Shown here piece after piece: positions 44,505-53,058 of a stretch of DNA of 64,000 bases. Positions within the stretch are counted from its first letter, which is position 1. The number at the start of each line of letters is the position of its first letter. A program made the position numbers and the translations under genes. The notes under the pieces are model-generated. The model was not told the origin of the DNA. It saw only the letters and a program-made list of their open reading frames with translations, and made no database searches. The DNA is from Parapedobacter tibetensis. GTDB lineage: Bacteria; Bacteroidota; Bacteroidia; Sphingobacteriales; Sphingobacteriaceae. The stretch is from positions 1 through 64,000 of the forward strand of contig NZ_JAMXBE010000019.1 of the NCBI RefSeq assembly GCF_024704835.1. The letters run 5' to 3'.

Positions 44505-45125
44505 ATGAAAAGAGTAAACGTACTTGTATTGGGGTTAATCGTGGCTATGGGGTTGTCATCTTGTATCAAGGATGGCGATCCGTTTGATCCCGATGCCCAA
44601 TATCAAATCGAAAAGCCATTGGTTGAGGCTTATGCAAAGGCACACCTAAATAGTCCACAATTCCATGAAAATACTGGGATATGGTATGAAGTGATTGATT
44701 TAGGTGACGAAGATTCCTATCAGTATAAAATGATACCACATCCCAGCAATCCAAGTCAGCTGGTGCCTGAAGCTCCAACGGTCAAAGCAAACCATGTCAC
44801 AAGATTGGTGGAATCTAATGATGTGGTTGAATCGAATGACGACGAGGGGGGTAAAACGATTGTATGGAATAATTCCACTGTCGCATGGCAAGCGGCTTTC
44901 TTTCCTGCAAAAATTCGATATGATAAAGACGGGCAGTTGCTCGATGAACCGTTTGACTTTGGCGGCATCACACAAAGCGGCTTGAAAAAAGGAGCAGCCA
45001 TTAAAATTGTCACTCCCTCGCGTTGGGCTTATCAAAATGCCAGTGTCGGCAATATTCCAGCCAATTCCCCATTGTATTATGAAATACATGTTGTTGACAT
45101 CCAAGAACCTAGTTCTGGCAATTAA
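44505..45125 (+). CDS. FKBP-type peptidyl-prolyl isomerase lipoprotein
   Basis: 206 residues from the ATG at 44505 (a TTG at 44487 is also in frame). Lipobox LSSC at 17-20. The C-terminal half has the FKBP pattern: GGITQSGLKKGAAIKIVTPSRWAYQ, then IPANSPLYYEIHVVDI. The N-terminal half is extended and unlike the canonical domain. Probably assists folding of exported proteins. It is 29 bp upstream of a second FKBP lipoprotein, likely co-transcribed. Confidence 0.85.
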   Translation: MKRVNVLVLGLIVAMGLSSCIKDGDPFDPDAQYQIEKPLVEAYAKAHLNSPQFHENTGIWYEVIDLGDEDSYQYKMIPHPSNPSQLVPEAPTVKANHVTRLVESNDVVESNDDEGGKTIVWNNSTVAWQAAFFPAKIRYDKDGQLLDEPFDFGGITQSGLKKGAAIKIVTPSRWAYQNASVGNIPANSPLYYEIHVVDIQEPSSGN

Positions 45126-45154
45126 TATAGACTCTATTATACAGACAATAAACA

Positions 45155-46081
45155 ATGACCAAATCGACTTTTTGTGTTGTAGCTACTGGAATCATGGCTG
45201 TCATTTCCATGATAGGTTGTGAGAAAAAGGAATACCAAACGTTTGAGGAATTGGACAATGCCAATATCCTTGAATACATCCAGAAAAACAACCTGACGGT
45301 ACAGCAATACAAGGAGACCAACCTCTTCTATCAGGTCTTGGAAGAAGGAACAGGAAATCCCATCGACTATAAAAAAACCTACCCCGTCGTCTATACGGTA
45401 AAGAGCCTCGATGGGGTATACAATTCAGGGGATACATTGAGTGTCAACAATCGATATGCCGAGTTTTTCGGCTATTTCCCCTTCGGGTCATCATATGCCG
45501 GCTCGGCCATCGTAGAACAACCCGGCGACTTTAAGGAGGTGATCCGTGAAGTGCTGCAAAAGACTAATGGTAAAATCCGAATCATTGTACCCTCCCGATT
45601 GATGTATGGCCGAAATGGAAACAGCTCGTTAGGTGTACCCCCTAATGCGTCTTTGGATTACGTGGTAACTGTACATGATAATTTTGAAGATTATGAGGAA
45701 GTGGTTATCCAAAAGATGATTGTTGACAGGGGATTAAATGTTGAAGATTTTACCAAACAAGAAGATAATATTTACTATCAGGTCATCACACCCGGGGAAG
45801 GTGACGCAATTACGGCTGACTCCACTGTCACTGCCAATTATACACTGAAGGATCCCGCTGGTAATGTCAAGGATTCTGGCACCGATGTAGCGTTTAATTT
45901 GGCTGGTGGTGTCATCACTGCGTGGACTAAGATCATACCTTTAATCAATAAAGGTGGAAAAATCAGGTTTTTTGTTCCGAGTCAAGAAGCTTATGGGATT
46001 GATGGAGGAAGGGACCCATCCGGTAATAGAAGCATACCTCAGTTTTTATCGCTTGATTTCGAAGTGGAAGTAAAAGACTAG
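45155..46081 (+). CDS. Tandem-domain FKBP-type peptidyl-prolyl isomerase lipoprotein
   Basis: 308 residues, lipobox MIGC at 19-22. Two FKBP-like domains: the first about 75-185 (IIVPSRLMYGRNGNSSLGVPPNASLDYVV) and the second about 205-308 (VTANYTLKDPAGNVKDSG, IPLINKGGKIRFFVPSQEAYG). Periplasmic foldase role is expected. Partner of the preceding single-domain lipoprotein. Confidence 0.88.
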   Translation: MTKSTFCVVATGIMAVISMIGCEKKEYQTFEELDNANILEYIQKNNLTVQQYKETNLFYQVLEEGTGNPIDYKKTYPVVYTVKSLDGVYNSGDTLSVNNRYAEFFGYFPFGSSYAGSAIVEQPGDFKEVIREVLQKTNGKIRIIVPSRLMYGRNGNSSLGVPPNASLDYVVTVHDNFEDYEEVVIQKMIVDRGLNVEDFTKQEDNIYYQVITPGEGDAITADSTVTANYTLKDPAGNVKDSGTDVAFNLAGGVITAWTKIIPLINKGGKIRFFVPSQEAYGIDGGRDPSGNRSIPQFLSLDFEVEVKD

Positions 46082-46103
46082 TTGTGGAATCGCAATGAAC
46101 AGC

Positions 46104-46478
46104 TCATGCAGGTTTCATCGCATTTTCTTCCAACTCACTTTGCCTTTCCTTTACAAAATCCGCATGATCCATTCCCCATTTATCAATTTTTGACAGGATG
46201 GGCAGCAGGCTCCTGCCTAGCTCAGTAAGTTTGTATTCCGACTTTTTTGGGTAGACATCCTCAGTACATTTATCAACGACACCGAAGAAATACAATTCCG
46301 CCAGCTGCATCTCGATTACGCGCAACGTCGCACTTGCGATATTTTTGTGGATTTCAGCTGGTCGAACTATCCCCCTGTTAATAGCGTCAATGATACAAAG
46401 CTTCCATTTGCCACTAAAAACCTTCAATGCAACACGGATCCCACAATCCAGATCCTCTTCCATTTTTCTCTCGTACAT
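46104..46478 (-). CDS. HxlR-family transcriptional regulator
   Basis: 124 residues when started at the ATG at 46478 (frame open to 46532). The typical HxlR winged helix is clear: CGIRVALKVFSGKWKLCIID, IVRPAEIHKNIASATLRVIEMQLAEL, KSEYKLTELGRSLLPIL. A Cys in DCG near the N-terminus is where many redox- or electrophile-sensing members carry theirs. It is divergent from the NAD(P)-dependent oxidoreductase at 46696 and probably controls it. Its last codons match the 18-mer also seen at 5737. Confidence 0.92.
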   Translation of the reverse strand: MYERKMEEDLDCGIRVALKVFSGKWKLCIIDAINRGIVRPAEIHKNIASATLRVIEMQLAELYFFGVVDKCTEDVYPKKSEYKLTELGRSLLPILSKIDKWGMDHADFVKERQSELEENAMKPA

Positions 46479-46695
46479 GTTTATCTTCTTTATTCCAATA
46501 CGATCAGCCATTAAGGGGAACCTCAAATGCATTGATACCGAATCTTTTTTCGGTTATTGCCCTTTTGTCTGCTTTACAGGAAATTTGCTGCAAGATAAAA
46601 AATAAAGAATATGAAACCATCATGATTTATTCAACCACACAGGGGAATGAATAAATCTGATAGCTTCATCACCGTTAAAAACAAATTATATACAG

Positions 46696-47580
46696 ATGAA
46701 AACTACAAAGAAAGCAAACGGCAAAGTATCCGTGCTGGGATTAGGCCAAATGGGTAGAAAGCTGGTACAGCTCTATGTTGACGCAGGTTATGAGGTGACC
46801 GTCTGGAACCGCACTAAAAGTAAGGCTTTGGATCTGGAAAATGTCAAAATTGCTGACCATGCCGCTGAAGCGATTGCAAGCAGCACACTCATCATCATCT
46901 GTGTTTATGACAACAAAGGCACGTTTGGGATACTGGAAAGCTTAGCGGACCAACAAATTCTTGCTCACAAAACCATTGTCAACCTGACCACAGGAAGCCC
47001 AAAAGAGGCTGGCGAAATCGAAAAAATCATTTCCGCGCATGGCGGCCACTACATCAATGGGGCCATCCAGGCTGCTCCAGACCAGATGGGGCTTGAAAAC
47101 ACCACCATACTACTATCCGGAAATAAAAACGCATACCAGCAGCATAAGGGTGCATTGGATATCCTTGGCGGCAACTTAAAGCACCTAAGTGAAAAAGCTG
47201 CGGCCTCATCAGCGATGGATTTAGCGACGTTGACCTGGCTCTACGGCTCTTACATCGGCTTGATATACGGCGTGAAACTTAGCCAGTGGTACGGATTGAA
47301 TCTGGAAGACTATGGCACCATCATCGGCGAAATCACACCTGGATTCACCGAATTTTTCAAGTATGAAATCGATGTCATCAATCGCGAGGACTATCGGATC
47401 ACGCAAAGTCCGTTGACCATCAGTGTAGCGGCAACCCAACGAATTGCCGACACTTTCAAGGAGCTGGATGTCCTTCAAGAGTTCCCCGCGGTCCTCGCGA
47501 ATATTTTGGAGAAAGCTGACAGGAAAGGCCTTGCAAATGAAGAACTAGCTGCCATTGTGAAAGTAATCGATAAAAACTGA
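46696..47580 (+). CDS. NAD(P)-binding oxidoreductase, imine-reductase / beta-HAD-like
   Basis: 294 residues. Rossmann loop GLGQMG at 15-20 with the following WNRTKSKA suggesting NADPH preference. ITQSPLTISVAATQRI is in the helical C-terminal half. The fold is that of 6-phosphogluconate / 3-hydroxyisobutyrate dehydrogenases. The lack of the usual GAxGxG and catalytic Lys context and the TTGSPKEAGEIE block point to the imine-reductase-like branch. Probable regulon: divergent HxlR regulator 218 bp away. Substrate unknown. Confidence 0.85.
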   Translation: MKTTKKANGKVSVLGLGQMGRKLVQLYVDAGYEVTVWNRTKSKALDLENVKIADHAAEAIASSTLIIICVYDNKGTFGILESLADQQILAHKTIVNLTTGSPKEAGEIEKIISAHGGHYINGAIQAAPDQMGLENTTILLSGNKNAYQQHKGALDILGGNLKHLSEKAAASSAMDLATLTWLYGSYIGLIYGVKLSQWYGLNLEDYGTIIGEITPGFTEFFKYEIDVINREDYRITQSPLTISVAATQRIADTFKELDVLQEFPAVLANILEKADRKGLANEELAAIVKVIDKN

Positions 47581-47621
47581 CATTGCTCAGAGGGATATCG
47601 CTTAGCGTAAACAGTAGTTAT

Positions 47622-47667
47622 TGTCAGCCTGAGCGTAGTCGAAGGCTCAACTACACGCAGGCTGACA
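47622..47667. repeat. Palindromic TGTCAGCCTG intergenic element
   Basis: TGTCAGCCTG (47622-47631) and its exact complement (47658-47667), with a second inner pairing CGTAGT / ACTAC. The core GCCTGAGCGTAGTCGAAGGC is a common dispersed Bacteroidota intergenic repeat. It may terminate the oxidoreductase transcript. Confidence 0.75.
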
Positions 47668-47826
47668 GCAAAGCAAATACTTTATAGGTAATTTCCAGAT
47701 ATATGGAAGCGCCTTTTTAACCTATGCCAAGCTATGCCAAGAATAAAAGCTAAATCGTTTTATGATAATAGTGGATTAAAATTTATCTTAGCGGCCGAAT
47801 TCTTAGATACACTTACAAACCGAGTC

Positions 47827-49170
47827 ATGATCTCATTGAGGTATTTTTCCAAATCAATCGCGTTACTTGCTTGTGCATCCATGCTATGTTGCACAAGCGT
47901 GAGCGCCCAAACACAAGTATTTACCCTGCCTTCGCAAGGTTGGGAGTCTGTAGGCGATGTAACAGTCCCCTGGTCCAAACGGCAAGTAATGGTTGCATCA
48001 GCGGGTGAGGGCGTATTGGCCCACATCCCCAAAAAGAGAAGTCGCCCCGGCGATCTGGTCACCGCAATGGCATATGGCGATGTCGAGCTTGAATTTAGTT
48101 ACTTGTTAGCTACTGGAACTGAAGCCACGCTGTATTTACATGATGTTTACCCCATCACGTTGGCAGACAGCAGAGGGACGACCACCCCCACTGCCCGGAG
48201 CAATGGCGGAACACCCGGCTACCCACCAAGGCAACAGGTAGGTCGCGCACCGGGGCTATGGCAACGGCTCCGTATTCAATTCCAAGCGCCCAAGTTCGAT
48301 AGCGCCGGCAATAAAATCGCTCCCGCTCGGCTGCTCCGCGCAGCACTCAACGGGGTAACCATCCACGAGGATGTACAACTGGAACCTACAGCAAACACCA
48401 CCGAAAAAGCGAAAGCTCCCGTGCGTTTTACCGCCAACCAAGGACCAATCGCCTTGAAGGATGTTAACATCAACGCGCTATCCGAACGCCCTTCCGCGCG
48501 TCAAAATAGTCCCGATCCCATCTCGGTAAACGCTCAGGTGAATACCACACTCCGCAGCTTCATGGATGTTCCTGGTGGGCCACGTGTGGTGCATGCCATC
48601 TCTACTGGGCATCCCGAGCAGGTGCATTATACATACGACCTTGACCATGGCAGCCTCTTCCAGGTATGGCGCGGCGGATTTCTCGATGCCACCCCGATGT
48701 GGCATGAGCGGGGTAACGGCACATCCAGGGTGCTGGGAAGCCCTATCCATTTTGGAGCACCCAGCCTCCTCATCGGAAAACTGGCTACCTTAAACGACAC
48801 TTGGCCAATGGATACGGTAGGCACCGGTTACAAGCCAAATGGATACAAATTGGATGGGCAAGACCTCCCGACCTTCCGCTACCGCATCTATGATGACCAG
48901 GTCGAAGATGCCATCCGCCCATTAACCAATGGAGAGGGATTTACCAGAACCCTAACGGTTTCCGGCAATCCGGAGGGCTTATACCTGCGTTTGGCAGCGG
49001 CGCCAATAATCATCGATCAAGGCAACGGGATATTCATGATCGGAGATAAAGCTTGGTACCTCAAACTGGAAGATGTTGGCAAAGGCAAACCCATTGTCCG
49101 TGAACAGCAAAACGGCAAGGAATTGTTGGTGCCGGTGCTCCCCACAATCCGTTATTCCATTATCTTCTAA
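47827..49170 (+). CDS. Secreted DUF1080-like (3-keto-disaccharide hydrolase-like) protein
   Basis: 447 residues from the ATG at 47827, where the signal peptide begins (MISLRYFSKSIALLACASML ... VSAQT); the frame is open from 47734. The region 55-235 (DVELEFSYLLATGTEATLYLHD, APGLWQRLRIQFQAPKFD, LNGVTIHEDVQL) has the jelly-roll pattern of DUF1080, the 3-keto-disaccharide hydrolase family. The C-terminal 200 residues form a further beta-rich domain (VHAISTGHPEQVHYTYDLDHG). It precedes a propeller-cytochrome c protein by 10 bp, so the two should work together on an oxidised sugar substrate. Confidence 0.75.
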   Translation: MISLRYFSKSIALLACASMLCCTSVSAQTQVFTLPSQGWESVGDVTVPWSKRQVMVASAGEGVLAHIPKKRSRPGDLVTAMAYGDVELEFSYLLATGTEATLYLHDVYPITLADSRGTTTPTARSNGGTPGYPPRQQVGRAPGLWQRLRIQFQAPKFDSAGNKIAPARLLRAALNGVTIHEDVQLEPTANTTEKAKAPVRFTANQGPIALKDVNINALSERPSARQNSPDPISVNAQVNTTLRSFMDVPGGPRVVHAISTGHPEQVHYTYDLDHGSLFQVWRGGFLDATPMWHERGNGTSRVLGSPIHFGAPSLLIGKLATLNDTWPMDTVGTGYKPNGYKLDGQDLPTFRYRIYDDQVEDAIRPLTNGEGFTRTLTVSGNPEGLYLRLAAAPIIIDQGNGIFMIGDKAWYLKLEDVGKGKPIVREQQNGKELLVPVLPTIRYSIIF

Positions 49171-49180
49171 CCAATTGACT

Positions 49181-51166
49181 ATGACAACCAAGATTAAACA
49201 GATACTACAGATAAAGCTAGTTGCGGCATTGGCCATCGCGCTCACCTCGGTGCTAAGCCTGTCCGCTCAGGAGAGCCCCAAAGAGGAAGACTACTTCCGA
49301 ATCCGAAAAGTACGTACACCGGAAGGTATCATCCTGGAAGTGGGCGGTTTGACCATGCTTCCCAACGGTAACCTCGGTGTTAGCACACGCCGTGGCGACG
49401 TATACATCATCGAGAATCCGACCAGCAGTAATCCATATTTCCGGAAGTTCGCCTCGGGCTTGCACGAAATCCTTGGCCTTGCCTATAAGGATGGTGCGCT
49501 ATATTGTGCCCAGCGCGGTGAACTGACCAAGCTGGTTGACACCGATAGCGACGGCAAGGCCGACGTGTATGAAACCGTCTATGCCTGGCCCTTGTCGGGG
49601 CATTACCATGAGTATTCATTTGGCCCGGTCATCGCTCCGGACGGGTCGTTTTTCGTAACCGGCAACGTGGCATTCGGCGATGAGGAATGGTGGCGCGGCG
49701 AGAGCCGGGTGCCTTGGCGTGGTTGGGCAGTAAATATCACGGAAGACGGTAAACTGACCCCCTGGGCTACGGGCATGCGCTCGCCCGCGGGTCCCGGCCT
49801 GCTCAACGGGCAGTTTTTCTACACTGAAAACCAAGGCGACTGGATTGCATCGGGCGGCCTGTGGCAGGTAAATAAAGGTGATTTTATGGGACACCCTGCC
49901 GGATTACGGTGGATCGATTTCGCCGGATCAGCAGTTAAGCTCACTACCGATCAATTCCTTTCGAAAATGGATGAGCGCCGCATTAAGAATGATCAGGGCC
50001 GCTACATCAAGCCGGAGAATATCATCAACGAAACGCACAAAACTGCATTCGATGCCAAGCGGGAATTTGCCGAATTCCGCCTACCAGCCGTATGGCTGCC
50101 CCACGGGATCCTGGGTATCTCCTCATCAGAGCCTACCGTCATTCCCGAAGGCACATTCGGTCCGTTCTCCGGACAGGTATTGGTGGGCGACCAAGGGATG
50201 AGCATGTTGTCCCGCGTGATGTTGGAAGAAGTAAACGGACAGCTCCAGGGAGCGGCCATCGGGTTCCGCAGTGGGTTCCGGTCGGGCATCCTGCGGATGG
50301 CGTGGGCGCCCGATGGATCATTGTTCGTAGGCGAAACCAACCGTGGCTGGGGTTCCGCGGGCGACGCCAACGAAGGGCTGGAAAGGCTGGAATGGAATAA
50401 AAACATCCCGTTTGAAATGCAAACGGTAAAAGCCATGCCCGACGGGTTTGAGATTACCTTCACCCTTCCGGTGGATACCGCTTCTGCCAATGACCTCGCG
50501 TCGTATCGCGTGGAAAGCTATACCTACAAGTACCATCCGGTATATGGCAGTCCACCGGTAGACATGCGTTCACTCCCCATCAAAGGCGTAAAGGTTGCTG
50601 CCGATGGCTTAAGCGCGCGGATCATGGTGGATAGCTTGCGACAACATTACATCCATACAATTATACTGGACGGAATCCGCGAAAAGGACAATTTCTATTC
50701 GCTGATCCATCCCACCGCATACTATACCTTGCACAGCATACCGCAGGGCGCAAAACTGGCGATGAGCGAAGTGAGCACCAAAGACAGCTCCATTCCGGTG
50801 GTGATTGAGGAACCAGCACCTCCCTCCGGTCCTGCTGCTCCAACGGTAAAGCAAGCTAGTAAATCAGCAGTAAAAGCTACACCAGCAAAACCTACCGTGG
50901 CCAAGGCGCCGACCTTCAAGGACGTGGAAGGGTTGCTATCAAGACACACCTGCATAGCCTGCCATAATCCCACAAAAAAGCAGGTCGGTCCTTCGTACTT
51001 GGAAATCGCAAAACGGAAGTATTCCAATGAAAAGATCGTGGAGTTGATCCACAATCCCCAACCGGAAAACTGGCCCGGCTACGCTACAGAAATGCCTCCG
51101 ATGCCGCATGTACCGAAAGCAGATGCGCTCAAGATTGCAGCCTACATTAATTCGTTAACTAAATAG
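49181..51166 (+). CDS. Sugar-dehydrogenase-like beta-propeller fused to cytochrome c
   Basis: 661 residues from the ATG at 49181; the frame opens upstream inside the preceding gene but the signal peptide starts here. After the signal (ends LSLSAQ) comes a glucose/sorbosone-dehydrogenase-like propeller (GLTMLPNGNLGVSTRRGDVY, YSFGPVIAPDGSFFVTG, HPAGLRWIDF, FVGETNRGWG). An Ala/Pro/Lys-rich linker follows (about 535-575), then a mono-heme cytochrome c with CIACH near 590-594 and a Met ligand in EMPPMPHV. The fusion would pass electrons from substrate oxidation to the respiratory chain. Partner: the DUF1080-like protein. Confidence 0.88.
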   Translation: MTTKIKQILQIKLVAALAIALTSVLSLSAQESPKEEDYFRIRKVRTPEGIILEVGGLTMLPNGNLGVSTRRGDVYIIENPTSSNPYFRKFASGLHEILGLAYKDGALYCAQRGELTKLVDTDSDGKADVYETVYAWPLSGHYHEYSFGPVIAPDGSFFVTGNVAFGDEEWWRGESRVPWRGWAVNITEDGKLTPWATGMRSPAGPGLLNGQFFYTENQGDWIASGGLWQVNKGDFMGHPAGLRWIDFAGSAVKLTTDQFLSKMDERRIKNDQGRYIKPENIINETHKTAFDAKREFAEFRLPAVWLPHGILGISSSEPTVIPEGTFGPFSGQVLVGDQGMSMLSRVMLEEVNGQLQGAAIGFRSGFRSGILRMAWAPDGSLFVGETNRGWGSAGDANEGLERLEWNKNIPFEMQTVKAMPDGFEITFTLPVDTASANDLASYRVESYTYKYHPVYGSPPVDMRSLPIKGVKVAADGLSARIMVDSLRQHYIHTIILDGIREKDNFYSLIHPTAYYTLHSIPQGAKLAMSEVSTKDSSIPVVIEEPAPPSGPAAPTVKQASKSAVKATPAKPTVAKAPTFKDVEGLLSRHTCIACHNPTKKQVGPSYLEIAKRKYSNEKIVELIHNPQPENWPGYATEMPPMPHVPKADALKIAAYINSLTK

Positions 51167-51195
51167 GATTCGGTTTATAAAACAAAATAAGAATG

Positions 51196-51219
51196 CCACA
51201 CCGGTTTAGGCTGGTGTGG
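51196..51219 (+). terminator. Hairpin after the propeller-cytochrome gene
   Basis: CCACACC (51196-51202) and GGTGTGG (51213-51219) form a 7-bp stem, followed by TGTTT. It lies between convergent genes and may serve the plus-strand transcript. Confidence 0.6.
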
Positions 51220-51235
51220 TGTTTACATCATATCA

Positions 51236-52270
51236 TCATTTCCCTCTGTACCGCGCCCCATCCAACACCACCTGTGCATCCGTTATCCTTAACAGCTCCT
51301 CCAACGTGGTTTCCGGATGCCGCTCCATATACTGCCTCACAATTTTCCAACCAATATACACACCCAGCTTGGGTGCCGATTCATTCCGCTCACCCAGCTC
51401 AGGCGTAAACGGCGCTTCGCCGAGGTATTTCTGGATGCGGTTGTAATCCGCCTCAAATAGTAGATTTTCCTGGAGGAACCAAGCCCATACATCACGTTCA
51501 AAACGGTTGGCCCAATCCCATTGCTGGCTGGTGTAACCGATTTTCAAGCTGTCGGCCACATCAGGCATGGTCCTTTCCATCAGGTATAGCACCTTACCAT
51601 GATACACCATATGTTGGAGTAAGCTTACATCCAGTTCATCCTGTGGATAGAGCTCCTCACGGATATAACCTTCTACCACTCGTGGTACGATATTTTCCGG
51701 TGTAAAACGTTGGGAAATATAATAAGGAATGCTCTCCCGCAAGGCAGGATAAAATTTGGAATCGGCCCCTAAGAACATATCCAATCCGATGCCTAGATAC
51801 CCCTCTCCTATGGGCGTCTGCACGGCAAAGCCCGAAAAAAAGGCAATAAAATGGGGAATCACGATCTCAGGGAAATAATATTTCAGATGCCGGAATGCAT
51901 CAGTTAGCCCCGCTTCCTGCGCCTCCATATCCGGAAAGGTTTCATATACGCTTTTCTTCAAGGCCTTGAAGTCATCCGTCGCTATCACTTGCTTCAATAC
52001 CGTCGCCAGCCGCACACTGTCCATTGGATTGCCCGCTTCCAGCATATGTTGCATATAATCGGTGTAAAAAAAACCATAATGATCCAGCCATTCGCGGTTT
52101 TTCTGAAAGATATTATCCACATGCAGGCTGTCCAACGCTCGGTCAAAACGTTCGATGGAGATATCCACATCAATATGACTGACATCCACCCGGCTTTCTC
52201 CCTTGCAAGAAACCAAAGCAATAATCAAAAAAAAGCAATAAATTTGCAACGGATAGATTTTGAGCATCAT
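51236..52270 (-). CDS. gldB: Gliding motility lipoprotein GldB
   Basis: 344 residues, lipobox LVSC at 19-22. Conserved blocks of GldB are seen: VDISIERFDRALDSL, YFPEIVIPHFIAFFSGFAVQTP, GIGLDMFLGADSKFYP, LLQHMVYHGKVLYLMERTMPD and KLGVYIGWKIVRQYMERHPE. GldB is needed for gliding in Flavobacterium. Its position beside nadE, with a barrel protein between, resembles the nadE-gldB neighbourhood known in Flavobacteriia. Confidence 0.9.
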   Translation of the reverse strand: MMLKIYPLQIYCFFLIIALVSCKGESRVDVSHIDVDISIERFDRALDSLHVDNIFQKNREWLDHYGFFYTDYMQHMLEAGNPMDSVRLATVLKQVIATDDFKALKKSVYETFPDMEAQEAGLTDAFRHLKYYFPEIVIPHFIAFFSGFAVQTPIGEGYLGIGLDMFLGADSKFYPALRESIPYYISQRFTPENIVPRVVEGYIREELYPQDELDVSLLQHMVYHGKVLYLMERTMPDVADSLKIGYTSQQWDWANRFERDVWAWFLQENLLFEADYNRIQKYLGEAPFTPELGERNESAPKLGVYIGWKIVRQYMERHPETTLEELLRITDAQVVLDGARYRGK

Positions 52271-52317
52271 TTTTGTTCATTAGCCGGCAACGAAGTTAAG
52301 GAATTTGATGGGTTTTG

Positions 52318-52364
52318 ATGGAACGCTGATGACACTGATTCAAGAGATTTACACAGATTATACC
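52318..52364. repeat. Short intergenic repeat (GCTGATGACACTGATT type)
   Basis: GGAACGCTGATGACACTGAT followed by GAGATTTACACAGATTA is a widely seen intergenic repeat type. It lies between gldB and the PorT-like gene and overlaps the extended upstream reading frame of the latter, which supports the later start. Confidence 0.5.
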
Positions 52365-52370
52365 AACAAC

Positions 52371-53033
52371 ATGCAAAAGAAAACAATACTATTCCTCCTT
52401 TTAGCGCTACCATTCGTATTCAGTAACCACAAGGGCTTGGCCCAGGACTATTACAGTTCCACCTATCAATACAAGCCGATATCATTGGGAATCACATTCT
52501 CCCCAAATATCGGATGGATGCGGTATGGCGACAATGATGAGTATGAAAGCAGCCCCAAATTTGGCTATGCCTACGGCTTGCTGGCCGACTTCGCTTTCTC
52601 CGAAAATTATTACTTTTCCACGGGATTACTCATCAATACGCTGAATACCGAAACTTCTGGACCATCGCCCGAAACAACGGGTGGAACCCTCGATCGGGAT
52701 TACCGCCTCCAATATGCCGAGATTCCCATCGCCGTGAAATTGAAAAGTACGATGCGGTATTTTCGTAGCTACTATGGGCAATTTGGCTTTACCGCCGGTC
52801 TCAAACTCAATGCCAAGGAACAGGAAGCCGGGGCTTCATCACGCCACTCGATGGGTAGTAGTGCAGACTTTCTCCGCCTAGCCTTACAGATTGGTGGAGG
52901 GGTGGAATGGCAGCTCGACCATAACCTCGTGATGATGACCGGATTGACCTTCAACAATGGTTTCACGAGGGCCGTACGGGCTGGTGAGCCCCGCAATTCG
53001 TACATAGCTTTCAATTTCGGAATCTTTTTCTGA
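52371..53033 (+). CDS. PorT-like outer-membrane beta-barrel protein
   Basis: 220 residues from the ATG at 52371 (signal MQKKTILFLLLALPFVFS ... GLAQ); the frame opens at 52305 through repeat sequence. The body is an eight-strand-type barrel: YKPISLGITFSPNIGWMRY, YGLLADFAFSENYYFSTGLL, LQYAEIPIAVKLK, and a terminal YIAFNFGIFF. The 'porin/outer-membrane beta-barrel' family includes PorT/SprT of type IX secretion. The gldB neighbour makes that attractive, but the match is generic and I leave the symbol empty. nadE follows at 26 bp. Confidence 0.75.
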   Translation: MQKKTILFLLLALPFVFSNHKGLAQDYYSSTYQYKPISLGITFSPNIGWMRYGDNDEYESSPKFGYAYGLLADFAFSENYYFSTGLLINTLNTETSGPSPETTGGTLDRDYRLQYAEIPIAVKLKSTMRYFRSYYGQFGFTAGLKLNAKEQEAGASSRHSMGSSADFLRLALQIGGGVEWQLDHNLVMMTGLTFNNGFTRAVRAGEPRNSYIAFNFGIFF

Positions 53034-53058
53034 CCTTTGCCCTTACTCAAAAAGCCTC

